Of a stretch of DNA of 64,000 nucleotides, positions 35,019 to 43,159 are shown piece after piece; position 1 is the first letter of the stretch, and each line of letters opens with the position of its first letter. This stretch comes from Williamsia sp. CHRR-6 (lineage in GTDB: Bacteria; Actinomycetota; Actinomycetes; Mycobacteriales; Mycobacteriaceae). The position numbers and the translations under genes are program-made. Location of the stretch: the NCBI RefSeq assembly GCF_018474015.1, contig NZ_JAHCSG010000004.1:372001-436000 (forward strand), in the 5' to 3' direction. Under the pieces are notes generated by a model, which saw only the letters and a program-made list of their open reading frames with translations, was not told the origin of the DNA and did no database searches.

Positions 35019-35612
35019 ATGGACTTCTTCTTCGCGGCGACCACATCGGATGCACCGGACGGCGAATCGGGGTCGGTCACCTACGGGTTCGGGTCGGGCA
35101 CCGGCGGCGTCAGCTCGTGGACGTCGGTGGCCACACTCGACGTCTCCGGTGACGGGCGAGCCGATGCGGTGCGGCTGGACTTCGACGGCGACGGCCGCCG
35201 TGACGATGCGATGTGGGATTCCGACGGTGACGGCCGCGCCGATCTCGCAGTCCTCGACACCGACGACGACGGCCGGGTCGACGCCGCCTACTCCGACACT
35301 GGTCGGGGGCTGTGGGATCACCGGGTGCGCGACGTGCCGACACCGTCGGCCGCCGGGGCCGACCGGGCCGGCGTCGAGGCAGACGTCGACGGTGACGGTG
35401 TGGCCGACGACCGCTACGTCGACTGTGTATCCACCGACGGGTCGCCTGAGCGCACCCGGCTGGGGCTGGTGTTCGCCGGGGCCGACCCGGCGACTCCCAC
35501 CCAGGTGTTCGTCGACACCGACGGAGACGGAGCCGCCGAGGCGGTGCTCGACGATGTCGACGGTGACGGTGTGGCCGATCGGTGGACCGAACGCGGCGGT
35601 GCGGTGGTGTAG
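35019..35612 (+). CDS. Acidic protein with DxDxDG calcium-binding-like repeats
   Basis: About 197 aa, with seven repeats of the type DxDGDGxxD (DVSGDGRAD, DFDGDGRRD, DSDGDGRAD, DTDDDGRVD, DVDGDGVAD, DTDGDGAAE, DVDGDGVAD), separated by short hydrophobic stretches. Such loops resemble dockerin, thrombospondin type 3 or EF-hand calcium loops. It has no signal peptide or transmembrane helix. MDFFFAATTSDAPDG at 35019 is the most likely start, although no clear ribosome-binding site is seen. Related Asp-rich proteins occur in Gordonia and mycobacteria with unknown role. Its last 199 bp overlap the 3' end of the convergent MFS gene. Confidence 0.7.
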   Translation: MDFFFAATTSDAPDGESGSVTYGFGSGTGGVSSWTSVATLDVSGDGRADAVRLDFDGDGRRDDAMWDSDGDGRADLAVLDTDDDGRVDAAYSDTGRGLWDHRVRDVPTPSAAGADRAGVEADVDGDGVADDRYVDCVSTDGSPERTRLGLVFAGADPATPTQVFVDTDGDGAAEAVLDDVDGDGVADRWTERGGAVV

Positions 35613-36895
35613 CCGGCTGGTGCGTCTGGGGTGTCACACCTCGGGTGCAGCCGCCGGACCAGCAGCAACGACACCGCGTAGATCAGCGCGCCCACCAGCG
35701 GGAGCAGCAGCGCACGCCCGTCGGCGGGCACGGTGAACGCGGCGATGGTCACCGCGGCCACGTAGGTCACGTTGAACACCGCGTCCTGGAAGGCGAACAC
35801 TTGTCCACGCACCGCGTCGTCGGCCTCGAGCTGCATGGCGGCGTCGGCGCAGAGCTTCAACGTCTGCCCCGCCAGGCCCAACACGGTGGCCACCACGCAG
35901 ATGACGATCCCGTTGAACGACGCCAGCGCCAGCTCGGCCACCACGGCGATGACCAGGGCGGCGCTGATGGTGGCGCGGCGACCGCGTCGGGCCACCGACC
36001 ACGGGGTGATGACGGCCGCGGCGAACATGCCCACGGCAGTCAGTCCGGCCACAGCACCCACCCCGGCCAACCCCAACGAGGTGTCGCGGGTGAGCACCAA
36101 CAGCATCAGCGTGTTGACGCCGAACACGAACCGATGAGCGCCGACGGCACACAGGGCCGCAGCGATGCTGTGGGCCCGTCCGACCGCGCGGGCACCGTGG
36201 GCCAGCCCCACTGCGACTGCGCGCAGGGCCGGACCGTTGGGGTGTTCGGGGGTCAGCGCAGCACCGTCGACGTCGGGGTGATCGGGGCCCAGCGCCCGCG
36301 GTCGGAATCGTGCCGCCACCGCTGCACCGGCCACCGCGAGCACCAGCGCACCCATGGTGGTGGCGGCGCTGCCGGTGTTGTCGTTGCCGAACACCGCACG
36401 CAGACCCAACGCCAGCCCGGCGCCGACGGCCAGCGCCACCGATCCGATGGTGGTGAAGAACGCGTTCATCGCGACCAGGTGCCGGGTGGAGGTCACGTGC
36501 GGCAGCGACGCCGACAGCCCCGACGCGACGAATCTGCTTGCGCCGGTGACGGTCAGCGCCGCGATTAGCACCAGGGTCTCGTTGCCGCCGGTCGCGATGG
36601 CGACGGCGGTGAGCATGATCAGCAGGGCGCGCGCCAGATTCGACCAGATCAAGACGGTACGTCGGTCCCAGTGGTCCAGCAGGGCGCCGGCGAACGGGCC
36701 GATGATCGAGTACGGCAGCAGCAGTACCGCCAGTCCGCCCGCGATGGCCACCGGGTCGGCGTGCCGCTCGGGGTTGAACAGGATCGCCCCACCCAAAGCC
36801 GCCTGGAAGAGTCCGTCGGTGGTCTGTCCGCAGAGGCGAACGGCGAGCAGACGTGAAAGTGCGGGCCTGGTTCGGATCTCCCGCACAATGGTCAC
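35414..36895 (-). CDS. Major facilitator superfamily transporter (Rv0037c-like)
   Basis: About 493 aa with 12 predicted helices. The N-terminus reads LAVRLCGQTTDGLFQAALGGAILF, then LLPYSIIGPFAGALLDHWDRRTVLIWSNLARALLIML, which contains the MFS loop 2-3 motif (GxLxDxxxRR-type). The substrate is unknown. The last roughly 65 residues (from TTAPPRSVHRS) are low-complexity Ser/Thr/Pro and antisense to the Asp-repeat gene, so the functional protein may effectively end near 35610. GTG 36895 is preferred because TACCCT lies 7 bp upstream, fitting a leaderless mRNA; ATG 36937 is possible. Position and direction match Rv0037c beside the UPF0301 gene Rv0038. Confidence 0.82.
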   Translation of the reverse strand: MTIVREIRTRPALSRLLAVRLCGQTTDGLFQAALGGAILFNPERHADPVAIAGGLAVLLLPYSIIGPFAGALLDHWDRRTVLIWSNLARALLIMLTAVAIATGGNETLVLIAALTVTGASRFVASGLSASLPHVTSTRHLVAMNAFFTTIGSVALAVGAGLALGLRAVFGNDNTGSAATTMGALVLAVAGAAVAARFRPRALGPDHPDVDGAALTPEHPNGPALRAVAVGLAHGARAVGRAHSIAAALCAVGAHRFVFGVNTLMLLVLTRDTSLGLAGVGAVAGLTAVGMFAAAVITPWSVARRGRRATISAALVIAVVAELALASFNGIVICVVATVLGLAGQTLKLCADAAMQLEADDAVRGQVFAFQDAVFNVTYVAAVTIAAFTVPADGRALLLPLVGALIYAVSLLLVRRLHPRCDTPDAPAGYTTAPPRSVHRSATPSPSTSSSTASAAPSPSVSTNTWVGVAGSAPANTSPSRVRSGDPSVDTQST

Positions 36896-36951
36896 TTGCC
36901 CCAGGGTACAAACCTCGGGGACCGTGCGCCCAGCCATGCGATGATGTTCAC

Positions 36952-37572
36952 GTGGCCAGTACAGATGAGCCCGACGAGACCGCCCGGTGGACCGATGATG
37001 CGCCGTGCACGGGCCGAGTGCGGGCGGGCAGTCTGCTCCTGTCGTCCACCGATCTGTCCGAGCCGACGTTTCGCCGCACGGTCATCTACATCATCGAGCA
37101 CAACGACGCAGGCACCCTCGGCGTGGTCGTCAACCGGATGAGCCAGACCGCGGTGCACAACCTGTTGCCCCAGTGGTCGAACCTGGCGGCCCGACCGCGC
37201 GCGGTGTTCATCGGTGGGCCGGTGAAGCAGGATGCGGCGCTGTGTCTGGGTGTGGTGCGTCGAGGTGTCGACACTGATCGGCTCGCCGGGGTGCGCCCGG
37301 TCGACGGTCGGGTGGTGCTCGTCGACCTCGACAGCGATCCCGCCGACCTGCACGAGTGCCTCGACGGGGTCCGCATCTTCGCCGGTTACGCCGGCTGGAG
37401 TCTGGGGCAGCTCGAGGACGAACTGGCCCGTGACGCCTGGCTGGTGGCCTCGGCCTTGCCGAACGACCTGTTGGTGCCCGCCGACCGTGATCTGTTCGCC
37501 ACGGTGTTGCGCCGCCAACCGTGGCCGCTGCCGCTGCTGGCCACCCACCCCATCGACGTGGACCGCAACTGA
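36952..37572 (+). CDS. UPF0301 / AlgH-YqgE family protein
   Basis: A 206-aa member of the DUF179 family. It shows the family blocks VRAGSLLLSSTDLSEPTFRRTVIYIIEHNDAGTLGVVVNR, FIGGPVKQDAALCLGV, and IFAGYAGWSLGQLEDELARDAWLVASALPNDLLVP. The molecular function is not established. The GTG at 36952 gives the usual length; longer frames extend into the divergent MFS gene. It corresponds to Rv0038. It is followed by the MOSC gene with a CTGA-type overlap, suggesting an operon with MOSC and the TVP38 protein. Confidence 0.88.
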   Translation: MASTDEPDETARWTDDAPCTGRVRAGSLLLSSTDLSEPTFRRTVIYIIEHNDAGTLGVVVNRMSQTAVHNLLPQWSNLAARPRAVFIGGPVKQDAALCLGVVRRGVDTDRLAGVRPVDGRVVLVDLDSDPADLHECLDGVRIFAGYAGWSLGQLEDELARDAWLVASALPNDLLVPADRDLFATVLRRQPWPLPLLATHPIDVDRN

Positions 37573-38165
37573 GCGGCACCTACCGCTACGACGTCGAGAT
37601 CGTGGCGTTGCTGCGCTCCCCCACCCACGCCTATTTCGGTCGGGCCAAGGACGGACCGGCGGCCGACGCCGTGACCGTCGTAGGTGATCGGGTGGAACTC
37701 AAGGCGCACAAGGGGATCTGTGGTGACCGTTTCTTCGGGGTCCGCGCCCACACCGAGGCTGCGGTCACCTTCCTGGCGTTGGAGGCATGGGAGGCGGCGA
37801 CCACGGGCGCCGATCCGTTGGTGGCGCGGCGCAACGTGATGGTCCGAGGTCTGCAACTCGATCCGCTGCGCGCGGTGGAGTTCGAGATCGACTGCGGCAC
37901 CGGACCGGTGCGTTTTCGAGGCGGCCGGCCCGCGCATCCGTGTTCCTGGATGGACTCGATGGCCGGCGCCGGTGCCCGCACGGCGTTGATCGGGCGTGGT
38001 GGTCTGAGTGCGGCGGTGCTCACCGACGGTGAGCTGAGAGTCGGGCCGGCGGTGATCTGGTCGCCGGTGGCCCTGGATGCCGCCCGCGCCGCATATCAGG
38101 TCACCCGGGCGCAACCGGTCGACATTAGGCTGATGCCCGATCGAGGGGACGGGGGCCGCAGGTGA
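37569..38165 (+). CDS. MOSC domain protein (molybdenum cofactor sulfurase C-terminal-like)
   Basis: About 198 aa. The MOSC-like core includes LRSPTHAYFGRAKDGP, VELKAHKGICGDRFFGVRAH, VARRNVMVRGLQLDPLRAVEFEI, and FRGGRPAHPCSWMDSMAGAGARTALIGRGGLSAAVL with the conserved cysteine in HPCSWMD. MOSC domains bind sulfur or molybdenum cofactor species. The start is uncertain: the conserved N-terminus (YRYDVEIVALLRSP) begins before any ATG/GTG/TTG outside the upstream gene. I use the CTG at 37569, which overlaps the UPF0301 stop as CTGA. Alternatives are ATG 37521 or GTG 37602. Confidence 0.78.
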   Translation: MSGTYRYDVEIVALLRSPTHAYFGRAKDGPAADAVTVVGDRVELKAHKGICGDRFFGVRAHTEAAVTFLALEAWEAATTGADPLVARRNVMVRGLQLDPLRAVEFEIDCGTGPVRFRGGRPAHPCSWMDSMAGAGARTALIGRGGLSAAVLTDGELRVGPAVIWSPVALDAARAAYQVTRAQPVDIRLMPDRGDGGRR

Positions 38166-38821
38166 CATCGATCGAGACGACGCCGCCACGTCCCCGGTTG
38201 GGGCCGCGCGCCAAGGCGTTCATCCTGGTCGCCATCATCGTGGTGGCGACGGTGGCGGTGTTCGTCGTCGACATCCCCGACCCGCAACCGCTGCGCGAGC
38301 AGGTGCGTGCCGCCGGGTTGTGGGGGGTGTTGTTGTTCGCCCTGGTCTACGCCGGGGTGTCGCTCACCCCGTTCCCGGCCAGCGCGTTGACCATCGGCGG
38401 CGGGTTGCTGTTCGGGTTGGCGGTGGGATCGACGGCGGTGATGCTCGGTGCGACGACCGGTGCGTGGCTGGGGTTCAGTCTGGCCAGGGTGCTCGGGCGT
38501 GACGGTGTCGCTCGGATCGGCTGGTCGTCGGTGGCCTCGGTGGATGCGGTGCTGCAACGTCGCGGCCTGGTGTCGATGATGATCATCCGGCTCATCCCGC
38601 TGCCGTTCGCGCTGGTCAACTACGCGGCCGGGCTCAGCGCCGTGCGCACCCGCGACTACCTGGTGGGGACGGCGGTGGGAATCGTGCCCTCGACCGTCGG
38701 GTATGCGGCGGTGGGCGCCTACGGCACCTCCCCCACCTCGTGGCCGTTCATTCTGGCGGTCGTGGTGGTCGCGGTGCTCGGGGTGGGCAGCAGCGTGGTG
38801 GGTCGACGGGTCACGCGGTAG
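38162..38821 (+). CDS. TVP38/TMEM64 (DedA-like) membrane protein
   Basis: A 219-aa polytopic protein of the SNARE-associated/VTT superfamily. It contains YAGVSLTPFPASALTIGGGLLFGLAVGSTAVMLGATTGAWLGFSLARVLGRD, then LVSMMIIRLIPLPFALVNYAAGLSAVRTRDYLVGTAVGIVPSTVGYAAVGAYG, which is the VTT core with its re-entrant loops. DedA/TVP38 proteins act in lipid scrambling or undecaprenyl-phosphate recycling; the role here is not known. The GTG at 38162 overlaps the MOSC stop (GTGA). Its 3' end overlaps the convergent BASS gene by 11 bp. Confidence 0.88.
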   Translation: MTSIETTPPRPRLGPRAKAFILVAIIVVATVAVFVVDIPDPQPLREQVRAAGLWGVLLFALVYAGVSLTPFPASALTIGGGLLFGLAVGSTAVMLGATTGAWLGFSLARVLGRDGVARIGWSSVASVDAVLQRRGLVSMMIIRLIPLPFALVNYAAGLSAVRTRDYLVGTAVGIVPSTVGYAAVGAYGTSPTSWPFILAVVVVAVLGVGSSVVGRRVTR

Positions 38822-39791
38822 CGGTTTCGCTGTCGGTGTACCGCGCCAGCCGACCCGCCCACCACGCGCACATGATCAGCTGCACCTGGTGGAAGATCAA
38901 CAGCGGCAACACGATCAGGCCCACCTGGGAGTCGGCGAACAGGACTGCCGCCATCGGCAGCCCGGTGGCCAGGCTCTTCTTGGTGCCGCAGAACGCGATT
39001 GCGATCTCGTCGGCGCGGTCGAAACCCAGGCGCCGGGCGACCCGCGAGGTGAGCCACAGCAGTCCCGCCACCAACACCACTGATCCGGCCACCAGGACCA
39101 ACACCTGCCACCACCGCACGGTGGACCAGATGTGTTGGCGCATGCCCTCACTGAAGGCCACGTACACCACCAGGACGATGGAGCCGCGGTCGACGAGCTT
39201 GGTCGGTTTGGCGTGTCTGGTCAACCATCCGCCGATGATCGGACGGGCGAGCTGTCCGATCAGGAACGGCACGAGTATCTCCAGCACGATGGTGAGGAAC
39301 GAGCTTCCCGAGATGCTGATCCCGCCGGTGGTGGAGATCAGCGCCAGGACCAGCAGCGGGGTGAGCACCACGCCCAGCAGGTTCGACACCGAGGCGCTGA
39401 CGATCGCGCCGGCCACGTTGCCGCGGGCGATGGAGGTGAACGCGATCGACGATTGCACCGTCGAGGGCACCAGGCACAGGAACAGCAGCCCGGTGTAGAG
39501 GTCATCGCCGAGGACGGGCTCTGCGACCGGCCGCAGCGCCAGCCCGATCAAGGGGAACAGCAGGAAGGTGAAGGACAGGATCACCAGGTGCAGCCGCCAG
39601 TGGGTGAGGCCGGCCAGCGCCTCCCGCGGATGCATTCGTGCCCCGTAGAGGAAGAACAACAGGGCGATGGCCGCGATCACCACCCACGACATGATGTCGG
39701 CGAAGGCGCCGCGCGCCGGGAACACCGACGCCACGGCGACCGCGCCGAAGATGGCGAGGATGAACCCGTCGATGTGCAGCCGAGCGAGCAA
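38811..39791 (-). CDS. Bile acid:sodium symporter family (BASS, YfeH-like) transporter
   Basis: A 326-aa protein with about ten transmembrane helices of the SBF-like family. Recognisable parts are FFLYGARMHPREALAGLTHWRLHLVILSFTFLLFPLIGLAL, LLFLCLVPSTVQSSIAFTSIARGNVAGAIVSASVSNLLGVVLTPLL (crossover helix region), and IAIAFCGTKKSLATGLPMAAVLF. The substrate is unknown; relatives move organic anions with sodium. The only start near the conserved N-terminus is TTG 39791, 3 bp after the SdpI-like gene's stop, so expression is likely coupled to that gene. Confidence 0.87.
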   Translation of the reverse strand: MLARLHIDGFILAIFGAVAVASVFPARGAFADIMSWVVIAAIALLFFLYGARMHPREALAGLTHWRLHLVILSFTFLLFPLIGLALRPVAEPVLGDDLYTGLLFLCLVPSTVQSSIAFTSIARGNVAGAIVSASVSNLLGVVLTPLLVLALISTTGGISISGSSFLTIVLEILVPFLIGQLARPIIGGWLTRHAKPTKLVDRGSIVLVVYVAFSEGMRQHIWSTVRWWQVLVLVAGSVVLVAGLLWLTSRVARRLGFDRADEIAIAFCGTKKSLATGLPMAAVLFADSQVGLIVLPLLIFHQVQLIMCAWWAGRLARYTDSETATA

Positions 39792-39794
39792 GGG

Positions 39795-40235
39795 CTAGGT
39801 GTTGGTGGTCCGGTCGGGTGTGCAGGCGTCGGCGAACGAACACGATCCACACCCGCCTGCGGTTCCGCAGCTGGGGGCATCGTCATCCCAGTCCGGCACC
39901 GCCGCCGCCGCCCGCAGACCGAACGAGCTGGCCGACCCCAACAGCACCAGACCGGCCAGCAGACCGATGGCGGCGAACCCGGTCGCGGCGGCACCGGACA
40001 GACCCAAGCCCAACATCGCGCCCAGGGTCAGGACCACCGAGCCGGCCACCAGTCCAGGACCGGCGGTGGCGTGGGCGGCGGCGAACGTGGCGTCGCTGCG
40101 CAGAGTGGCCGCCGTGCGGATGCCGACGACTCGGTTGCGGGGCAGGCGGCGGGTGATGCCCAGGACTCCGACCACCGCGAACACGACGGCCAGAACGGCG
40201 TCGATCACCGCGATCGTCATTGCTACCGAGTTCAT
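39795..40235 (-). CDS. SdpI-family membrane protein with C-terminal CX5CX2CX5C motif
   Basis: A 146-aa protein with three or four transmembrane helices. It carries the SdpI signature [36 protein letters not shown] at about 25-60. SdpI proteins are immunity or signalling membrane proteins in Bacillus; actinobacterial members have unknown roles. After the last helix the tail carries Cys123-X5-Cys129-X2-Cys132-X5-Cys138 ([16 protein letters not shown]), a symmetric four-cysteine array suited to metal or Fe-S binding. ATG 40235 sits 7 bp after TAGACT (minus strand) with no Shine-Dalgarno. It occupies the position of Rv0039c next to leuS. Confidence 0.75.
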   Translation of the reverse strand: MNSVAMTIAVIDAVLAVVFAVVGVLGITRRLPRNRVVGIRTAATLRSDATFAAAHATAGPGLVAGSVVLTLGAMLGLGLSGAAATGFAAIGLLAGLVLLGSASSFGLRAAAAVPDWDDDAPSCGTAGGCGSCSFADACTPDRTTNT

Positions 40236-40242
40236 ACTTCCG

Positions 40243-40294
40243 AGTCTACGACCGCCGGTCGGAACCGAATCGAGCAGGCTTTACGCTGGTCAGC
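40243..40294. promoter_or_regulatory. Divergent leaderless promoters for the SdpI-like gene and leuS
   Basis: On the minus strand TAGACT (40248-40243) is followed by 7 bp and then the ATG of the SdpI-like gene. On the plus strand TACGCT (40282-40287) is followed by 7 bp and the GTG of leuS. Neither gene has a Shine-Dalgarno sequence, so both mRNAs probably begin at the start codon. Confidence 0.6.
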
Positions 40295-43138
40295 GTGACC
40301 ACGAACGACATCGCCGCCGCGCACCGCTACACCGCCGAGTTGGCCGGGGAGATCGAAGCGCGCTGGCAGCAGGCCTGGACCGAGCGAGGCAGCTTCCAGG
40401 CGCCCAACCCCGTGGGCCCGCTGGCCGGTGACCTCTCGGGGTTCGGCGGTCACGGGCGTCCGGCCAAGCTGTTCATCCAGGACATGTTTCCCTACCCGTC
40501 GGGGGCCGGACTGCACGTCGGTCATCCGTTGGGGTTCATCGCCAGCGACGTCTACGCGCGTTTTCATCGGATGGACGGCGTGAACGTGTTGCACACCATG
40601 GGTTTCGATGCGTTCGGGTTGCCCGCCGAGCAGTACGCGGTGCAGACCGGTACCCATCCGCGCACCACCACCGAGGCCAACGTGGAGCGTTACCTCGGGC
40701 AGATCCGTCGGTTGGGCTTGGCCCATGACGAACGTCGGCGGGTGTCGACCACCGACGTCGAGTTCTATCGCTGGACGCAGTGGATCTTCCTGCAGATCTA
40801 CGGCGCCTGGTACGACGAGGAGGCGGGTAAGGCACGTCCCATCGGCGACCTGATCGCCGAATTCGATTCCGGCACACGCACTCCGGCCGACGGCTCGGTG
40901 TGGGCTGACCTCGACGCCGCCTCCCGCACCGCCGTCCTGGACACCTATCGCCTGGTGTACCAATCCGATTCGATGGTCAATTGGTGCCCGGGACTGGGCA
41001 CCGTGCTGGCCAACGAGGAGGTGACCGCCGACGGTCGTAGCGATCGCGGCAACTTCCCGGTGTTCCGTAAGCGGTTGCGGCAGTGGATGATGCGGATCAC
41101 CGCCTACGCCGACCGCCTGGTCGACGATCTGGAGCTGCTGGATTGGCCCGACAAGGTCAAGGCCATGCAGGAGAACTGGATCGGGCGTTCTCGTGGGGCC
41201 CGGGTGTCGTTCGCGGTGGCCGGTGGTGACGCTGCCGTCGAGGTCTTCACCACCCGTCCCGACACCCTGTTCGGTGCCACCTACATGGTGCTTGCGCCCG
41301 AGCACACGTTGGTCGACGAGATCGTCGCTCACGAATGGGCGTCCGGCGTCGACGCGCGGTGGACCGGCGGCGCGGCCACCCCGGCCGCCGCGGTGGCCGC
41401 CTACCGGGCGGGCATCGCCGCCAAGAGTGACCTTGAGCGCCAGGAGAACAAAGACAAGACCGGCGTCTTCACCGGCGCCTACGCGGTGAACCCGGTGAAC
41501 GGCCGGCAGATCCCGGTGTTCATCGCCGACTACGTGCTGCTGGGGTACGGCACCGGCGCCATCATGGCAGTGCCTGCCCACGACGTGCGCGACCACGAGT
41601 TCGCCACCGCGTTCGGCCTGCCCATCGTGGAGGTGATCGGCTCCGAGCAGGGTGTGGCCGATGCCGCTTTCACCGGTGACGGCCCGGTCGTCAACTCCGA
41701 CTTCCTCGACGGCAAGCCGGTCGATGAGGCGAAGACCGCGATCATCGAGTGGCTTGAAGCGCACGACGCCGGTACCGGCGTCGTGCAGTACAAGCTGCGT
41801 GACTGGCTGTTCGCGCGTCAGCGGTACTGGGGTGAGCCGTTCCCCATCGTCTACGACGAAGCGGGACAGGCACATCCGATCCCCGAAGCACTGCTGCCGG
41901 TGGAGCTGCCCGAGGTGGCCGATTTCGCACCGGTGTCGTTCGATCCCGACGACGCCGACAGTGTGCCCTCTCCCCCGCTGGCCAAGGCGAGCGACTGGGT
42001 GCACGTGGAGCTCGATCTCGGTGATGGGTTGAAGAGCTACACCCGCGACACCAACGTGATGCCGCAATGGGCGGGCAGTTGTTGGTACCAGTTGCGCTAC
42101 ATCGATCCCACCAACGACGAGACGTTCTGTGCGCCGGAGAACGAGCAGTACTGGATGGGTCGGGTGCCGCAGGTACACGGCGACAACGACCCCGGCGGGC
42201 TCGATCTCTATGTCGGTGGGGTGGAGCACGCGGTGCTGCACCTGCTGTACTCGCGGTTCTGGCACAAGGTGCTCTACGACCTCGGCCACGTCAGCTCGGT
42301 CGAGCCGTACCGAAAGCTGTTCAACCAGGGCATGATCCAGGCCTACGCATTCACCGATGCGCGTGGTGTCTATGTGCCGGCCGAGGAGGTGGTCGAACGC
42401 GAGGGCGGCCACTTCTATCAGGATCAGCCCGTCACCCGTGAGTACGGGAAGATGGGTAAGTCGCTGAAGAATTCCGTTGCGCCCGATGACATCTGCCGGG
42501 ACTACGGCGCCGACACCCTGCGGGTGTACGAGATGTCGATGGGGCCGCTGGATCAGTCGCGGCCCTGGGCCACCAAGGACGTGGTCGGTGCGCAACGGTT
42601 TCTGCAGCGGGTGTGGCGCCTGGTGGTCGACGAGGAGACCGGCACGGTTCGGGTCACCGACGACGAGCCCACCGAGGCCACGCGAAAGGCACTGCACCGC
42701 ACCATAGCCGGGGTACGCGAGGACTATGTGGCCCTGCGCGACAACACTGCGGTGGCCAAGCTGATCGAGCTGACCAATCACCTCACCAAGGGTTACCCGG
42801 ATGGGGCCCCGCGCGCGGTGGTGGAACCGCTGCTGCTGATGTTGGCGCCGGTGGCCCCGCACATCGCCGAGGAGCTGTGGAGCGTGCTGGGACACTCGGA
42901 TACGTTGGCGCGCGGCCCTTTCCCGGTCGCCGACGAGAGTCTGTTGGTCGAGGACAGTGTGGAAATCCCCATCCAGGTGAAGGGCAAGGTGCGCAGCCGC
43001 GTGACGGTGCCTGCCGACGCCGACGAGGCGACCGTCACCGCAGCTGCGTTGGCCGACGACAAGATCGTCCCGTTGCTCGACGGCGAACCCCGCAAGATCA
43101 TCTACGTACCAGGAAAGATGCTCAACATCGTTCCGTAG
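40295..43138 (+). CDS. leuS: Leucine-tRNA ligase
   Basis: A 947-aa class I aminoacyl-tRNA synthetase. The HIGH-type motif is in [27 protein letters not shown] (about 66-92). The CP1 editing domain contains [19 protein letters not shown] and [19 protein letters not shown]. The KMSKS-type loop is [16 protein letters not shown], with Gly replacing the first Ser as in other actinobacteria. The C-terminal tRNA-binding domain ends [14 protein letters not shown]. It charges tRNA-Leu and edits mischarged residues. The GTG at 40295 is chosen over an upstream in-frame start at 40220 because of the leaderless promoter and homologue N-termini. Confidence 0.96.
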   Translation: MTTNDIAAAHRYTAELAGEIEARWQQAWTERGSFQAPNPVGPLAGDLSGFGGHGRPAKLFIQDMFPYPSGAGLHVGHPLGFIASDVYARFHRMDGVNVLHTMGFDAFGLPAEQYAVQTGTHPRTTTEANVERYLGQIRRLGLAHDERRRVSTTDVEFYRWTQWIFLQIYGAWYDEEAGKARPIGDLIAEFDSGTRTPADGSVWADLDAASRTAVLDTYRLVYQSDSMVNWCPGLGTVLANEEVTADGRSDRGNFPVFRKRLRQWMMRITAYADRLVDDLELLDWPDKVKAMQENWIGRSRGARVSFAVAGGDAAVEVFTTRPDTLFGATYMVLAPEHTLVDEIVAHEWASGVDARWTGGAATPAAAVAAYRAGIAAKSDLERQENKDKTGVFTGAYAVNPVNGRQIPVFIADYVLLGYGTGAIMAVPAHDVRDHEFATAFGLPIVEVIGSEQGVADAAFTGDGPVVNSDFLDGKPVDEAKTAIIEWLEAHDAGTGVVQYKLRDWLFARQRYWGEPFPIVYDEAGQAHPIPEALLPVELPEVADFAPVSFDPDDADSVPSPPLAKASDWVHVELDLGDGLKSYTRDTNVMPQWAGSCWYQLRYIDPTNDETFCAPENEQYWMGRVPQVHGDNDPGGLDLYVGGVEHAVLHLLYSRFWHKVLYDLGHVSSVEPYRKLFNQGMIQAYAFTDARGVYVPAEEVVEREGGHFYQDQPVTREYGKMGKSLKNSVAPDDICRDYGADTLRVYEMSMGPLDQSRPWATKDVVGAQRFLQRVWRLVVDEETGTVRVTDDEPTEATRKALHRTIAGVREDYVALRDNTAVAKLIELTNHLTKGYPDGAPRAVVEPLLLMLAPVAPHIAEELWSVLGHSDTLARGPFPVADESLLVEDSVEIPIQVKGKVRSRVTVPADADEATVTAAALADDKIVPLLDGEPRKIIYVPGKMLNIVP

Positions 43139-43159
43139 GGCGACCATCACCCCGGGACA

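Noticed and set aside
40236-40294. T-box or other riboswitch upstream of leuS
   Set aside because: Only 59 bp separate the divergent starts and the leuS transcript appears leaderless, leaving no room for a structured leader.
40232-43150. A 972-codon open frame antisense to the whole of leuS
   Set aside because: Its sequence is repetitive His/Gly/Val/Arg-type antisense translation typical of high-GC genes, shows no domain, and leuS on the other strand is unmistakable.
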